From Tabrizicola sp. (GTDB lineage Bacteria; Pseudomonadota; Alphaproteobacteria; Rhodobacterales; Rhodobacteraceae), in the NCBI GenBank assembly GCA_016792685.1, contig JAEULQ010000003.1:1-62754 (forward strand): a stretch of DNA of 62,754 bases. The letters are read 5' to 3'. Each line of letters opens with the position of its first letter. The first letter of the stretch is position 1. A program made the position numbers and the translations under genes. Of this stretch, positions 16,784 to 26,458 are shown piece by piece. The notes beneath the pieces were generated by a model. The model worked only from the letters and a program-made list of their open reading frames with translations, was not told where the DNA came from and searched no databases.

Positions 16784-18936
16784 CAGACCCCGACCGCCGC
16801 CGCAAAGGCCGAACGATAAAGGGCCGAGAGGTCTGAGAGTGCCGCGCTCTCAGTGCCGAAGGTCAACTTGTCGCCGCCGAACTTGCCGACCTGAGCGACC
16901 TTGACCCCGCCCGCCGCCGCCATGAAGGCCGCGAGGTCATCGGCCCGGATCGCCACCAGATAGCGGGCCTGATCCTCGCCGAAGAGCTGGCCGATCTCGC
17001 CGGACTTGAGCGAAAGCCCCAGCCCCGCGCCTTCGGCCATGCGGAAAGCAGCCAGCGCCAGACCGCCGTCGCCAAGGTCGCGGGCGGCATGAATGCGCTT
17101 GCGGTTGGCCAAAAGCGCCTTGGCGGCATTGGCCTCCATCGACAGGTCGACCGGCGGCGGATCGCCCGCTTCGATGCCGAAAGCCTCGGCCAGCAAAGCC
17201 GATTGCCCCAGATGCCCGCGCGTCTCACCGATCACAACCGCGATGTCGCCGTCCTGCGGCTGACCGGCGATCAGATCGCCCGCCTGCATGATCCCGACCG
17301 CGCCGATGGTGGGCGTCGGCAGGATCGGCTGGCCATCGGTTTCGTTGTAAAGCGAGACGTTGCCCGAGACGATCGGCATGTCCAGCGCCTTGACCGCCGC
17401 CCCGATCCCTTCCAGCGCGCCAACGAACTGGCCCATGATTTCGGGCTTTTCCGGGTTGCCGAAGTTCAGGTTGTCGGTGGTGGCCAAGGGCCGCGCGCCG
17501 ACCGCAATCAGGTTCCGGTAGGCTTCCGCCACCGCCTGCTTGCCGCCTTCGAACGGGTTCGCCTTCACATAGCGCGGCGTGACGTTCGAGGTGAAAGCGA
17601 GGAGCTTGCCCGTCCCATGCACCCGCACAACACCCGCACCGGCACCTGGTGCGACCACCGTGTCGGCACCGACCTGACTGTCGTACTGCTCATAGACCCA
17701 GGCCTTGTGCGCATAGCTGGGCGACCCGATCAGCGCCTTCAGTGCGGCAATCGGAGTGATTGCCGGAACCTGCGGCAAGGGCGCAGGGGCGGGGGAGGGC
17801 ACGTGCGGGCGGTCATATTCCGGAGCGCTGGAGGACAGCTTCGACAGCGGGATATCCGCCTTCACCTCATTGCCATGCAGGATCAGGAAGCGGTCTTCCG
17901 GGATCGTCTCGCCGACGATGGCAAAGTCCAGATCCCACTTCACGAAGATCGCCCGGGCCTCGGCCTCCATCTCGGGCTTCAGCACCATGAGCATCCGCTC
18001 CTGGCTTTCCGACAACATCATCTCATAGGCGGTCATGTTGGTTTCACGCTGCGGCACGTCGTCGAGCTGCAGCTTGATCCCGAGGCCGCCCTTGTCGCCC
18101 ATTTCCACCGCGCTGCAGGTCAAACCCGCCGCGCCCATGTCCTGGATCGAGATAACGGCGCCGCTCGCCATCAGCTCAAGGCAGGCTTCCAACAGGCGCT
18201 TCTCGGTGAAGGGGTCGCCGACCTGAACCGTGGGGCGCTTCTCCTCGATCGTGTCATCGAACTCGGCACTGGCCATGGTCGCCCCGCCCACGCCATCGCG
18301 TCCGGTCTTGGCTCCCAGATACACAACCGGCATGCCGACACCGGATGCGGCCGAGTAGAAGATCTTGTCCATATCCGCCAAGCCCGCCGCAAAGGCATTG
18401 ACCAGGCAGTTGCCGTTGTAGCTGCGGTGAAAGCGTACTTCGCCTCCCACCGTCGGCACACCGAAGGCATTGCCGTAGGACCCCACGCCCTCGACCACGC
18501 CTTTGACCAGATGCGCCGTCTTCGGATGCGAAGGCAGGCCGAAGGACAAGGCATTCATTGCCGCGATCGGCCGCGCACCCATGGTGAAGACGTCCCGCAG
18601 GATGCCGCCCACGCCGGTCGCCGCGCCCTGATGCGGCTCGATGTAGGAGGGGTGGTTGTGGCTCTCCATTTTGAAGATCACCGCCTGCCCGTCACCGATA
18701 TCCACGACCCCGGCATTTTCGCCCGGCCCACAGATGACTTGCGGCCCCGTCGTGGGCAGCTTCTTCAGATGGATCTTCGACGACTTGTAGGAACAATGCT
18801 CGTTCCACATCGCAGAGAAGATGCCCAGTTCCGTAAAGCTTGGTTGCCGTCCCAGAATGCCCAAAAGCCGCTCCCATTCGTCGGGCTTGATTCCGTGGGC
18901 AGCGATCAGCTCGGGCGTGATGGCGGGCTCGGTCAT
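16783..18936 (-). CDS. purL: Phosphoribosylformylglycinamidine synthase subunit PurL (small type)
   Basis: 717 residues, normal for the PurL of the PurLQS complex. Converts FGAR plus ammonia and ATP to FGAM in purine synthesis. Motifs: [12 protein letters not shown] (47-58 region), [23 protein letters not shown] with the catalytic His, [15 protein letters not shown], and repeated [14 protein letters not shown] in the second half. ATG 18936 follows AGAGGGGATGCC; the 91-residue extension crosses the promoter. First gene of a probable seven-gene operon ending in grxD. Confidence 0.97.
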   Translation of the reverse strand: MTEPAITPELIAAHGIKPDEWERLLGILGRQPSFTELGIFSAMWNEHCSYKSSKIHLKKLPTTGPQVICGPGENAGVVDIGDGQAVIFKMESHNHPSYIEPHQGAATGVGGILRDVFTMGARPIAAMNALSFGLPSHPKTAHLVKGVVEGVGSYGNAFGVPTVGGEVRFHRSYNGNCLVNAFAAGLADMDKIFYSAASGVGMPVVYLGAKTGRDGVGGATMASAEFDDTIEEKRPTVQVGDPFTEKRLLEACLELMASGAVISIQDMGAAGLTCSAVEMGDKGGLGIKLQLDDVPQRETNMTAYEMMLSESQERMLMVLKPEMEAEARAIFVKWDLDFAIVGETIPEDRFLILHGNEVKADIPLSKLSSSAPEYDRPHVPSPAPAPLPQVPAITPIAALKALIGSPSYAHKAWVYEQYDSQVGADTVVAPGAGAGVVRVHGTGKLLAFTSNVTPRYVKANPFEGGKQAVAEAYRNLIAVGARPLATTDNLNFGNPEKPEIMGQFVGALEGIGAAVKALDMPIVSGNVSLYNETDGQPILPTPTIGAVGIMQAGDLIAGQPQDGDIAVVIGETRGHLGQSALLAEAFGIEAGDPPPVDLSMEANAAKALLANRKRIHAARDLGDGGLALAAFRMAEGAGLGLSLKSGEIGQLFGEDQARYLVAIRADDLAAFMAAAGGVKVAQVGKFGGDKLTFGTESAALSDLSALYRSAFAAAVGV

Positions 18937-19013
18937 GGCATCCCCTCTGGCGACGTGGCCCGCCTCATAAGGGAAAGGCGGGGGAAGGGCAAACCGGAGC
19001 CGAGGCGTAAGAC

Positions 19014-19025
19014 GCAAAATTTTGC
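19014..19025. repeat. GCAAAATTTTGC palindrome upstream of purL
   Basis: Perfect 12-base palindrome 78 bases upstream of purL, followed at once by a less regular GGAAATTTTTTGG. It may be a weak member of the same intergenic element class as 9484-9532 (that one also starts CAAAATCC). A DNA-bending AT-tract is an equally good reading. Confidence 0.4.
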
Positions 19026-19136
19026 AGGAAATTTTTTGGGGCCAGTGGAAAGCGATGTCGAAAACCAAGCCTCGGGCGCGTCCTTGGTTTAGGATCACGG
19101 GCAATTCCGTCCGGATCGGACCTGAAAGGACCAACC

Positions 19137-19484
19137 ATGAAATACCTTCTGACCCTTTACGCAGCCCCGGACGCCGAACCTGCCCCCGGCACGCCTGAGT
19201 TCGACGCAATGATGGGCGAATACTTTAGCCTCGATCAGCGTGCCGGCCATATTGCAACCTTCCTGTCGGGTGAGGGGCTGCAGGGCGTCGAGACTGCCAC
19301 GACGCTGCGCAAGCGTAATGGCAAGGTCGAGACCATGGACGGCCCCTTCGCCGAAACCCGGGAACACCTGGGCGGCTTCTACCTGATCGATGCACCTGAC
19401 CTCGATGCCGCCTTGCGCTATGCGGCTGAAATCCCGGCGGCCCGCTACGGCTCGGTCGAAGTGCGTCCGGTGATGGAGTACTGA
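19137..19484 (+). CDS. YCII/DGPF-domain protein paired with the sigma factor
   Basis: 115 residues. The DGPF signature is present ([38 protein letters not shown]), with the N-terminal MKYLLTLYA strand. DGPF/YCII proteins form ferredoxin-like dimers and are the standard genomic partner of ECF42-group sigma factors (established association). Its stop overlaps the sigma-factor start (TGATG). Confidence 0.92.
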   Translation: MKYLLTLYAAPDAEPAPGTPEFDAMMGEYFSLDQRAGHIATFLSGEGLQGVETATTLRKRNGKVETMDGPFAETREHLGGFYLIDAPDLDAALRYAAEIPAARYGSVEVRPVMEY

Positions 19485-20677
19485 TGCCGAACGAGGAGCT
19501 GTCACAGGTGCTGCGGGCGGACCGGGGGCGGCTTCTGGCCGCTCTCATCGCCCGCACAGGCGATTTCCAGCGCGCCGAAGATGCGCTGCAGGAGGCGGCA
19601 GCCTCGGCTCTGGCGCACTGGGGCCGCTCTGGAGTTCCCGACAATCCCACGGCCTGGCTGCTGCGGGCGGGCTTGCGCAAGGCGATCGACGCTTTCCGTC
19701 GCGACCGCGCGGCCAGTCGGCACCAGGCCGCGATGGAGGTTCTTGCGATGGAGGAAGCCGCGGAGCCAGACCCTCAGATGATCGCGGATGAGCGGTTGCG
19801 CCTGATCTTCACCTGCTGTCACCCCGCGCTCGAGGAAAAGTCCCGTATTGCCCTCACGCTTCGCAGCCTTTGCGATCTGTCGACCGGCCAGGTCGCGGCT
19901 GTGTTTCTGGACAGCGACACGACGATGGGTCAGCGGCTGTCCCGCGCCAAGGCCAAGATTGCGGGCGCCGGCATCCCTTTCGCCATACCGGGGCCGGAAG
20001 ACTGGCCTGAAAGACTGAACTCGGTCCTGACCACGGTCTATTTGATCTACACGGCAGGCTACGCCCAGGCACCCGGGGCCGCGCTGTGTGACGAGGCGAT
20101 CTTCCTTGCCCGTCTTCTGCATCAGTTGGCGCCATGCCAGTCCGAGGTCGAGGGCTGTCTTGCGCTGCTTCTCCTGACCCAGGCAAGGGCGGCGGCCCGG
20201 ATATCAGCTTCGGGTGCAACTCAACCGCCCTCAAGGCAGGACCGCAGCTTGTGGGACCACGTCGCGCTGGCCGAGGGGTTGGCCCTGCTGGACCAGGCTG
20301 TAAGCCGCCGCGCGCCCGGGCCCTTCCAGATCAAGGCGGCGATTGCCGCCTTGCACAGCGCCAAGGACGGTCCCGACTGGCCGCAGATCGCGGCGCTTTA
20401 TCAAAAGTTGCTTGATTTCGAGCCGACGCCCGTCGTCCGGCTGAACCGGGCCGTCGCCCTGGCCGAAGCCGGTCATCCTGCTGTCGCTCTGGAAAGTCTT
20501 GCCGACCTGGCCGAGCCGCTGGCCGATTACCAGCCCTTCCACGCCGCGAGGGCCGATCTTCTGGCCCGCACCGGCGAAACGGCCCTTGCCGCCAAGGCCT
20601 ATGCCCGGGCGATCGCAATGGCCGTCTCACCCGCGGATCGGGCCTTCCTGCAAGCCCGCCTTCAGGCGTTGCGGTAA
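19484..20677 (+). CDS. ECF RNA polymerase sigma factor with C-terminal TPR-like extension (ECF42-like)
   Basis: 397 residues, much longer than a plain ECF sigma (~180). Region 2 lies at ~10-75 (RTGDFQRAEDALQEAAASALAHWG) and region 4 at ~110-165 (CCHPALEEKSRIALTLRSLCDLSTGQVAAVFL). A ~210-residue C-terminal extension contains repeat-like helices (FQIKAAIAALHSAK, TPVVRLNRAVALAEAGHP, AKAYARAIAMA). The DGPF partner immediately upstream and the long extension identify the ECF42 type, in which the extension, not an anti-sigma factor, is needed for activity. No anti-sigma gene is adjacent. Confidence 0.92.
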   Translation: MPNEELSQVLRADRGRLLAALIARTGDFQRAEDALQEAAASALAHWGRSGVPDNPTAWLLRAGLRKAIDAFRRDRAASRHQAAMEVLAMEEAAEPDPQMIADERLRLIFTCCHPALEEKSRIALTLRSLCDLSTGQVAAVFLDSDTTMGQRLSRAKAKIAGAGIPFAIPGPEDWPERLNSVLTTVYLIYTAGYAQAPGAALCDEAIFLARLLHQLAPCQSEVEGCLALLLLTQARAAARISASGATQPPSRQDRSLWDHVALAEGLALLDQAVSRRAPGPFQIKAAIAALHSAKDGPDWPQIAALYQKLLDFEPTPVVRLNRAVALAEAGHPAVALESLADLAEPLADYQPFHAARADLLARTGETALAAKAYARAIAMAVSPADRAFLQARLQALR

Positions 20678-20754
20678 AAAAAGGCCGAGCATTACGCTCG
20701 GCCAAGTCCAACAGGGAGGTACGAAGGGGCGAGAGCACGCTCATCACCGCTTCG
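20676..20754 (-). ncRNA. Candidate small RNA with anti-Shine-Dalgarno segment
   Basis: Predicted ~78-nt minus-strand RNA in the 168-base gap between the sigma factor and a LysR gene. In order: a 5' hairpin closed by CGAAG/CTTCG with inner GAGCG/CTCGC-like pairing (about 20721-20752), an unpaired segment CCTCCCTGTTGGACTT (20719-20704), then a perfect 8-bp terminator hairpin GGCCGAGC/GCTCGGCC followed by seven T. A promoter-like TTGTTT-17-TAATTG stands upstream. The same order and motif recur at 54801-54904. Alternative: the 3' UTR of the LysR gene, 143 bases upstream, processed to the same RNA. Confidence 0.5.
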
Positions 20755-20760
20755 AGGGTT

Positions 20761-20789
20761 CAATTAGTGCCGCATGCTTGCGCAAACAA
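20761..20789 (-). promoter_or_regulatory. Possible sigma-70 promoter of the 20.7-kb small RNA
   Basis: On the minus strand TTGTTT (20789-20784), 17-base spacer, TAATTG (20766-20761). Moderate match; placed 7 to 10 bases before the predicted RNA 5' end. Confidence 0.3.
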
Positions 20790-20845
20790 GTCAGGAATGC
20801 CCGCCGTTTGGGCAATGCCGCTATGCAAATGCTGCATAGCAGCAA

Positions 20846-21751
20846 TCAGGCGGCGGCGTCTTCGGCCTGGCGGCGGCGGAAAGCCATGATTTCCTCGGTC
20901 ACGAAATCCCGGAAGGCGGCGACCCGTTTGGAATGGCGCAGCTCCTCGGGATAGGCCAGAAAGACCGGCACTTCGCCGCTTTGCACATCGGGCAAGACAC
21001 GGACAAGATTGGGAAAGTCGTCGGTCAGATAGTCCGGCAGCACCCCGATCCCGAGATGGTTCAAGACCGCCTGCAGCACCCCGAAGTAGTTGTTCACCGT
21101 CAGGGTCGACGGGATGTCATGCGTCATGAGTTCAGCGACCAGGTTCGCCCCTGCGGCCACCTGCGGCGTGCCTGCATGCTGTGCGATCAGCCGGTGCGAA
21201 CTGAAATCATCCATCGACTCGGGCGTGCCATGCGCCGCCAGGTATTCGGGCGTCGCAAAGAGCTGCATCTTGATATTCATCAGCCGCTTTCGGATCAGGT
21301 CGGCCTGGGAGGGCTCTTTCATCCGGATCGCCACATCGGCCTCGCGCATCGGCAGGTCAAGGACCCGCTCTTCCAGCATCAGGTCGATCTTCAGGGCCGG
21401 GTATTTCTCATAAAGACGTGCCAGACGCGGGGCGAGCCAGAGCGTCCCGAACCCCGTGGTCGTCGTCACCCGCAGCTCACCAAAAACCTCGTCCTCGCTG
21501 TCCCGGATCCGCGCCGCCGTCGCATCCAGCCGCCGCACCATCTGCTGGGTGGCGTCATAGAGAAGCTCGCCCTGCTCCGTCAGGATCAGGCCCCGCGCAT
21601 GGCGGTGGAAGAGGGTCACCGACAGGCTCTCCTCCAGCGCGCGGATCTGGCGGCTCACGGCTGACTGGGAAAGATGCAGGACATCGCCCGCATGGGTCAG
21701 GCTGCCCTTCTCCGCCACCGCGTGAAAGATCCTCAGCTTGTCCCAATCCAT
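20846..21751 (-). CDS. LysR-family transcriptional regulator
   Basis: 301 residues. The HTH domain MDWDKLRIFHAVAEKGSLTH ... LHLSQSAVSRQIRALEESL is at 1-60, and the effector domain has LRVTTTTGFGTLWLAPRLARLYEKYPALKIDLML. ATG 21751 with AAGAGGTGG upstream; the 52-residue N-terminal extension overlaps the divergent murI promoter and is rejected. Divergent from murI, 201 bases apart. Target unknown. Confidence 0.93.
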   Translation of the reverse strand: MDWDKLRIFHAVAEKGSLTHAGDVLHLSQSAVSRQIRALEESLSVTLFHRHARGLILTEQGELLYDATQQMVRRLDATAARIRDSEDEVFGELRVTTTTGFGTLWLAPRLARLYEKYPALKIDLMLEERVLDLPMREADVAIRMKEPSQADLIRKRLMNIKMQLFATPEYLAAHGTPESMDDFSSHRLIAQHAGTPQVAAGANLVAELMTHDIPSTLTVNNYFGVLQAVLNHLGIGVLPDYLTDDFPNLVRVLPDVQSGEVPVFLAYPEELRHSKRVAAFRDFVTEEIMAFRRRQAEDAAA

Positions 21752-21952
21752 GACCCACCTCTTCGAAAACGCCGGCACACTAACATGCCAGACCCTAGAT
21801 AGGGAAACGCGATCACATGTAAACCCGGGCCTTCCTGACCTCTGCCACTTCCCGCCGTGCAAGCTTGGCCCTTTCACCCCTTGCGGCTCCGGCCTATGAT
21901 CGGCCAAAGGGCAGGGCAGCGCGCGAAACGCGTCTATCGAAAGGCACGAGGC

Positions 21953-22765
21953 ATGGCGGTTGGGATCTTCGATTCGGGCCTTGGCGGGCTTACTGTTCTG
22001 GATGCGGTAACAAAGCGCCTACCTGACGTCCCATTCGTCTATTTTGGCGACAATGCCCATGCCCCCTATGGGGTCCGCACTGCAGATGACATCTTCAACC
22101 TGACCTGTGCCGCAGTCGAACGGCTCTGGGCCGAGGGCTGCGACCTCGTCATCCTCGCCTGCAACACCGCCTCGGCCGCCGCGCTCAAGCGGATGCAGGA
22201 AACCTGGGTCCCCTCGGACAAGCGCGTCCTTGGCGTCTTCGTCCCGTTGATCGAGGCGCTGACCGAACGCCAATGGGGCGACAACTCGCCGCCCCGCGAA
22301 GTGGCGGTGAAGCATGTGGCTCTGTTCGCGACCCCCGCCACCGTCGCCTCCCGCGCTTTCCAGCGCGAGCTTGCCTTCCGCGCCATCGGTGTCGACGTCG
22401 AAGCCCAGCCCTGCGGCGGCGTCGTCGATGCGATCGAACAGGGCGACGAGATCCTGGCCGAAGCCCTTGTCCGCAGCCATGTCGAGGCGCTGAAACGCCG
22501 GATGCCCAACCCCGAAGCGGCGATCCTCGGCTGTACCCATTACCCCTTGATGGAAAAGGTTTTCCAGGATGCGCTCGGGGCCGGGGTGAAGGTCTATTCC
22601 CAGGCCAATCTGGTGGCCGAAAGCCTCGCCGACTATCTCCAGCGCCGCCCGCAGTTCCTTGGTGCTGGCACCAAGTCGAAATTCCTGACCACCGGCGACC
22701 CGGCTGGGGTGTCGAACAAGGCGACCCAAATCCTGCGCCGAAAGATCAGCTTCGAAGCCGCGTGA
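21953..22765 (+). CDS. murI: Glutamate racemase
   Basis: 270 residues. Makes D-glutamate for peptidoglycan. Two catalytic cysteines are in place: Cys70 in LACNTAS and Cys194 in GCTHYPL; the N-terminal [14 protein letters not shown] loop is typical. ATG 21953 gives the family start. The stop overlaps the next start (TGATG), coupling it to the DUF1684 gene. Confidence 0.96.
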   Translation: MAVGIFDSGLGGLTVLDAVTKRLPDVPFVYFGDNAHAPYGVRTADDIFNLTCAAVERLWAEGCDLVILACNTASAAALKRMQETWVPSDKRVLGVFVPLIEALTERQWGDNSPPREVAVKHVALFATPATVASRAFQRELAFRAIGVDVEAQPCGGVVDAIEQGDEILAEALVRSHVEALKRRMPNPEAAILGCTHYPLMEKVFQDALGAGVKVYSQANLVAESLADYLQRRPQFLGAGTKSKFLTTGDPAGVSNKATQILRRKISFEAA

Positions 22766-23508
22766 TGGCTGTTTTGCTTTCCGATTGGCGGGCCGCGCGC
22801 CTAGCCGCCCTTGCCGCCCCTGACGGCTGGCTGAACCTTGTTGCCCGGATCGAGCTCGCCCCTGGGAGCCATCTGGTGGGACGAGAGCAGGCCATTGCCT
22901 TGCCCTCCGGTCCGGACCTTCTAGGCACCCTGACACTTGGCCCCGACGGTGCAAGCTTCGCCCGGCCAGGCGCGCCGCCGCAGCCCTTTGTCCCGGTCCA
23001 GGATGCCTTCCCGCAACTTCTGGTCGATCCGTTCCTGCTTGAGATTCACACCGTCGACGGAAGACCGGCCCTGCGCGTTCGGGACCTGACCCTGCGACCA
23101 ACCGTGCAGCTACGCTATTTCCCGGAAGACCCGGCTTGGATCATCCGCGCTGATTGGGCAAGCTTTGCCCCGGAAGCCGCTGAAATCAAAATGAAAGACG
23201 GCTCTACCGCCGCTGTGACCCTGACCCATCGCGCAACCTTTCAACACAAGGGCAAGACGGTCACGCTCACGCCCACGCACTGGAAATCCGGCAAGCCGAT
23301 GTTTGTCTTCCGCGATGCCACGGCTGGGGAGACCTATCCCGCCTGCCGCTTCCTGATTGGCGAGGAAATCGAGGGCGACAAGATCACGCTCGACTTCAAC
23401 CGTGCCTTTACGCCGCCTTGCGGCTTTACCGATTTCGCGATCTGCCCGTTGCCGCCGCCCGGCAACCTTCTCCCGTTCCGGATCGAGGCGGGCGAGCTGA
23501 CCCCTTAA
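22765..23508 (+). CDS. DUF1684-family protein
   Basis: 247 residues with the DUF1684 hallmarks in the C-terminal half: GETYPACRFLIGEE, DFNRAFTPPCGFTDFAICPLPPPGNLLPFRIEAGE. The N-terminus has LSDWRAARLAALAAPDGWLNL, also usual. The family is widespread, beta-rich and of unknown biochemical function. Coupled to murI by overlap; convergent with the FNT channel gene 25 bases away. Confidence 0.9.
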   Translation: MAVLLSDWRAARLAALAAPDGWLNLVARIELAPGSHLVGREQAIALPSGPDLLGTLTLGPDGASFARPGAPPQPFVPVQDAFPQLLVDPFLLEIHTVDGRPALRVRDLTLRPTVQLRYFPEDPAWIIRADWASFAPEAAEIKMKDGSTAAVTLTHRATFQHKGKTVTLTPTHWKSGKPMFVFRDATAGETYPACRFLIGEEIEGDKITLDFNRAFTPPCGFTDFAICPLPPPGNLLPFRIEAGELTP

Positions 23509-23532
23509 GCCTGGGTTCACTCCAACGGTGAC

Positions 23533-24312
23533 CTATCCGCGCATTGCGCCGTATGCATAGCGATAGGCCAGCGCCACACCCCCCGCGCCACCGACGACAT
23601 TGCCCAGGGTCACCCAAAGAAGGTTACCGAACACCCCCGCCAGGCTTGCTTCCGACCCGGCCCAAAGGCCCGCGGGGAACAGGAACATGTTGGCCACAGA
23701 ATGTTCCAGCCCCAGCGCGACGAAGGCCGTCACCGGCCAGAACACGCCAAGGATCTTGTCCGTAGCGGTCCGCGCCGCAAAGCTCAGCCACACGGCTAGG
23801 CACACGAGCGCATTGCACAAGGCCCCGCGCACGAAGGCCTCGACCGGTTCAAGCGCGGCCTTTGTGGTCGCTGCTTTCGCGGCCGTCGCCCCCATCGGGC
23901 CGTCCAACAGCCCTGAAAGCCCGAAGGCCACGGCCAGGCCGACAGCACCAACCACGTTTCCAAGGTAGACAATACCCCAGTTTCGCAGCAGGGCGCCCAA
24001 GGTGATCCGCCGGTCGACCGCTGCCATGACCATAAGCGCGTTGCCGGTGAAAAGCTCGGCGCCGCCGACGACCACAAGGATCAGCCCCAGCGCGAAGACC
24101 GCGCCGCCCAGCACCCGATGCGGCCCGAATGTCGCATCGGCTCCCGCCATCGCCAAACACCAGAAGGCCGCCCCAAAGCCGATGAAGGCTCCCGCCAGCA
24201 GGGCCAGCGTGGCCATCCGATGCAAGGGCAGCGCCGCCTTTGCGACCCCGGCCGTTTCGATCAGCGCCGCGATCTCGGCGGGCTTGTAGGCATCATGGTG
24301 TTCCGCTGGCAT
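23533..24312 (-). CDS. Formate/nitrite transporter family channel
   Basis: 259 residues with six transmembrane helices. FNT signatures are visible: GAELFTGNALMVMAAV (the first P/S-loop-type motif), LRNWGIVYLGNVVGA, and the second half GLEHSVANMFLFPAGLW with the conserved histidine of the pore. Pentameric anion channel for formate, nitrite or hydrosulfide. No nitrogen or formate genes are nearby, so substrate is open. ATG 24312 with GCGGAGG; the 16-residue extension is unlikely. Confidence 0.92.
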   Translation of the reverse strand: MPAEHHDAYKPAEIAALIETAGVAKAALPLHRMATLALLAGAFIGFGAAFWCLAMAGADATFGPHRVLGGAVFALGLILVVVGGAELFTGNALMVMAAVDRRITLGALLRNWGIVYLGNVVGAVGLAVAFGLSGLLDGPMGATAAKAATTKAALEPVEAFVRGALCNALVCLAVWLSFAARTATDKILGVFWPVTAFVALGLEHSVANMFLFPAGLWAGSEASLAGVFGNLLWVTLGNVVGGAGGVALAYRYAYGAMRG

Positions 24313-24364
24313 GTCGACCTCCGCATTGGCAGCAGCATAGCCACTTGCGGCCCCCGTCAAAGCG

Positions 24365-24392
24365 AAAAGGCACGCGCTGCGGCGTGCCTTTT
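24365..24392 (-). terminator. Bidirectional-looking terminator after efp
   Basis: Stem AAAAGGCACGC / GCGTGCCTTTT with a six-base loop, 80 bases after the efp stop. The A/T flanks give a short U-run on either strand. It lies just upstream of the FNT gene, so its main job is efp termination. Confidence 0.75.
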
Positions 24393-24471
24393 CATGCTTT
24401 CCGGTTTCTGAACGTCCGCAGGCAACCCATTGATAAGGCAGGGGTGCCCGAAGTGCTGACGCGTGGACAGA

Positions 24472-25038
24472 TCAGTCTTTCGCGCGCTCGACATAGCTGT
24501 CGTCATCCGTATTGATGACGATCCGGGTTCCCGCCCCGATATGCGGCGGCACCATGATCCGGACGCCGATGTCGGTCATTGCCGGCTTGTAGGAGGACGA
24601 GGCCGTCTGCCCCTTGGTGACCGGCTCGGTTTCGACGATCTCGACGGTGATCTTCTGCGGGACTTCCATCGCGATCGGAACGCCGTCAAAGGTCTTCACG
24701 TAGCAGCGCATCCCTTCCTGAAGGTAGGGCTTGTTCGCGCCGAGGATATCTTCGGTCACAACGACCTGCTCGTAGGTCGTCGGTTCCATGAAGTGGAAGC
24801 CCTCGCCGTCCTCGTAGAGGAAATCGTATTCCCGCTCGTCCACGGTGGCCTTTTCGACCATCTCGGTGGTCCGCCAGCGCTCGCTGACCTTCACCCCGTC
24901 CGAAATGCGGCGCATGTCGACGCTGGTGGTGGGCGTACCCTTGCCGGGATGGAAGTTCGAGGCGGTGAGCACGACATAGAGCCGGCCGTCCATTTCGACG
25001 ACATTGCCCTTGCGGAGGCTGGAGGCGATGACTTTCAC
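24472..25038 (-). CDS. efp: Elongation factor P
   Basis: 188 residues, three beta-barrel domains. EF-P rescues ribosomes stalled on proline stretches. The modification loop is NFHPGKGTP with Lys33 as the acceptor of beta-lysine from EpmA. C-terminal [27 protein letters not shown] and [11 protein letters not shown] are typical of alphaproteobacterial EF-P. The start is GTG at 25038 with AAGGAC six bases before it. Head-to-head with epmA. Confidence 0.96.
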   Translation of the reverse strand: MKVIASSLRKGNVVEMDGRLYVVLTASNFHPGKGTPTTSVDMRRISDGVKVSERWRTTEMVEKATVDEREYDFLYEDGEGFHFMEPTTYEQVVVTEDILGANKPYLQEGMRCYVKTFDGVPIAMEVPQKITVEIVETEPVTKGQTASSSYKPAMTDIGVRIMVPPHIGAGTRIVINTDDDSYVERAKD

Positions 25039-25120
25039 GGGTTGGTCCTTGTTATCCGGGGGCCGGTCCCCTAGACCGGCGTCGCCGCGCGGCCTAACCC
25101 ATCCCGACCGGAATTTCCAG

Positions 25121-26161
25121 ATGAATCCCGCATCCCCCTGGTGGAGCCCCTCACGCCATGCCGACCGTCGGCTGCTGCTTCTGACCCGCAACCGGATCCA
25201 GGCCGCATTCCGATCCTGGCTTGCGGGGGAGGGGTTCACCGAAGTTGACCCCGCGGCGCTGGCGATCTCTCCGGGGAACGAGGCCCACCTGCACGGCTTC
25301 GCGACCCAGGCGATCGGCAATGATGGGGTGCCCGAGCCCCGGTATCTTCACACCTCGCCTGAGTTTGCGATGAAGAAGCTGCTGGCGGCTGGAGAGACGA
25401 GGATCCATGCCTTCTCTCATGTCTGGCGGAACCGGGAGCGGGGGCCGCTGCACTCGCCTGAGTTCACGATGCTGGAATGGTATCGGGTGGGGCAGGGTTA
25501 CGAGGTTCTCATGCAGGACACGGTGACCTTCCTGCGGTTGGCTGCGAGCGAGGCTGGGGCTTCTGTCTTGCGTTTCCGGGAGCGGACCTGCGACCCCTTT
25601 GCCGCGCCGGATCGGCTGCCCGTGGCCGAGGCTTTCGAAATGCATGCGGGCGTGGACCTGATGGGGTCGATCCGGGGCGACGGGACGACCGATGCAGCCG
25701 CTCTTGGAGCCGAGCTGGACCGGATCGGGCTGCGGCGGGCCCCGGACGACACCTGGTCGGACATGCTGAGCCGGGTCCTGTCGGAGAGGGTTGAACCGAA
25801 GCTGGGGGGGGGTCGCGTGACGATCCTGGACCACTACCCGGCGGCGGAGGCGGCCCTGGCGCGGCGGGTGCCCGGGGACGCGCGGGTCGCGGAGCGGTTC
25901 GAGGTCTATGCCTGCGGGGTGGAGCTGGCGAACGGCTTCGGAGAGCTGACCGACGCGGGCGAGCAGCGGCGGCGGTTTCAGGCCGAGATGGCGGAGAAGG
26001 CGCGGGTCTATGGGGAGAGCTATCCCCTGGACGAGGACTTCCTGGCGGCGCTGGAAGGGATGCCTGCGGCGGCCGGGATCGCGATGGGCTTCGATCGGGT
26101 GGTGATGCTGGCCACGGGGGCGCCGCGGGTCGAGGAAGTGATGTGGACGCCGGTGCCGTGA
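25121..26161 (+). CDS. epmA: EF-P--(R)-beta-lysine ligase (PoxA/GenX)
   Basis: 346 residues. A truncated class II lysyl-tRNA synthetase that attaches beta-lysine to EF-P Lys33/34. Motif 2 is [24 protein letters not shown] and motif 3 [15 protein letters not shown]; the anticodon-binding domain is absent, as expected. ATG 25121 is right for the family. Divergent from efp with 82 bases between start codons. The aminomutase EpmB that supplies beta-lysine is not in the window. Confidence 0.94.
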   Translation: MNPASPWWSPSRHADRRLLLLTRNRIQAAFRSWLAGEGFTEVDPAALAISPGNEAHLHGFATQAIGNDGVPEPRYLHTSPEFAMKKLLAAGETRIHAFSHVWRNRERGPLHSPEFTMLEWYRVGQGYEVLMQDTVTFLRLAASEAGASVLRFRERTCDPFAAPDRLPVAEAFEMHAGVDLMGSIRGDGTTDAAALGAELDRIGLRRAPDDTWSDMLSRVLSERVEPKLGGGRVTILDHYPAAEAALARRVPGDARVAERFEVYACGVELANGFGELTDAGEQRRRFQAEMAEKARVYGESYPLDEDFLAALEGMPAAAGIAMGFDRVVMLATGAPRVEEVMWTPVP

Positions 26162-26458
26162 TCTGTCCACAGTGGAAATTTTCAGATTATGTAATGATAT
26201 CATGTGATTGCTTGTGGAGATTTACCGGCTCTTAAGGATTGGGACGGTTGTCCCCTCGAGGGAAATCGGGTCGCTGCCGCTTTGGCGTGGTGAGCAGTCG
26301 GACGCGGCGGGCCTGGCTGCAGCGGGACGGGGCCTCCGGCGGGGATATTTGGGCAAAGATGAAAGGCGATGCCGGAATTGTGCCGGTCACATTCCGCAGC
26401 CTTGCATTGAGACGCGGCACGGCGCAAAGAGGGCGCGTTTCGGTTTCGGGAGCACGTC
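26162..26458. other. Intergenic between epmA and argC with AT-rich left part
   Basis: No gene. The first ~75 bases are clearly AT-richer than the surroundings and carry TCCACAGTGGA (26166-26176) and TTAAGGATTGG (26232-26242), both of which recur after another stop codon at 42397 and 42452. The rest is GC-rich and should hold the argC promoter; no clear -35/-10 pair was seen. Confidence 0.5.

Noticed and set aside
16783-18936. PurL as the long fused FGAM synthase
   Set aside because: 717 residues with no glutaminase domain; this is the small PurL that works with PurQ and PurS.
17089-19092. 667-codon open frame on the plus strand
   Set aside because: Exactly antisense to purL; a product of GC-rich codon use with low-complexity Arg/His-rich translation.
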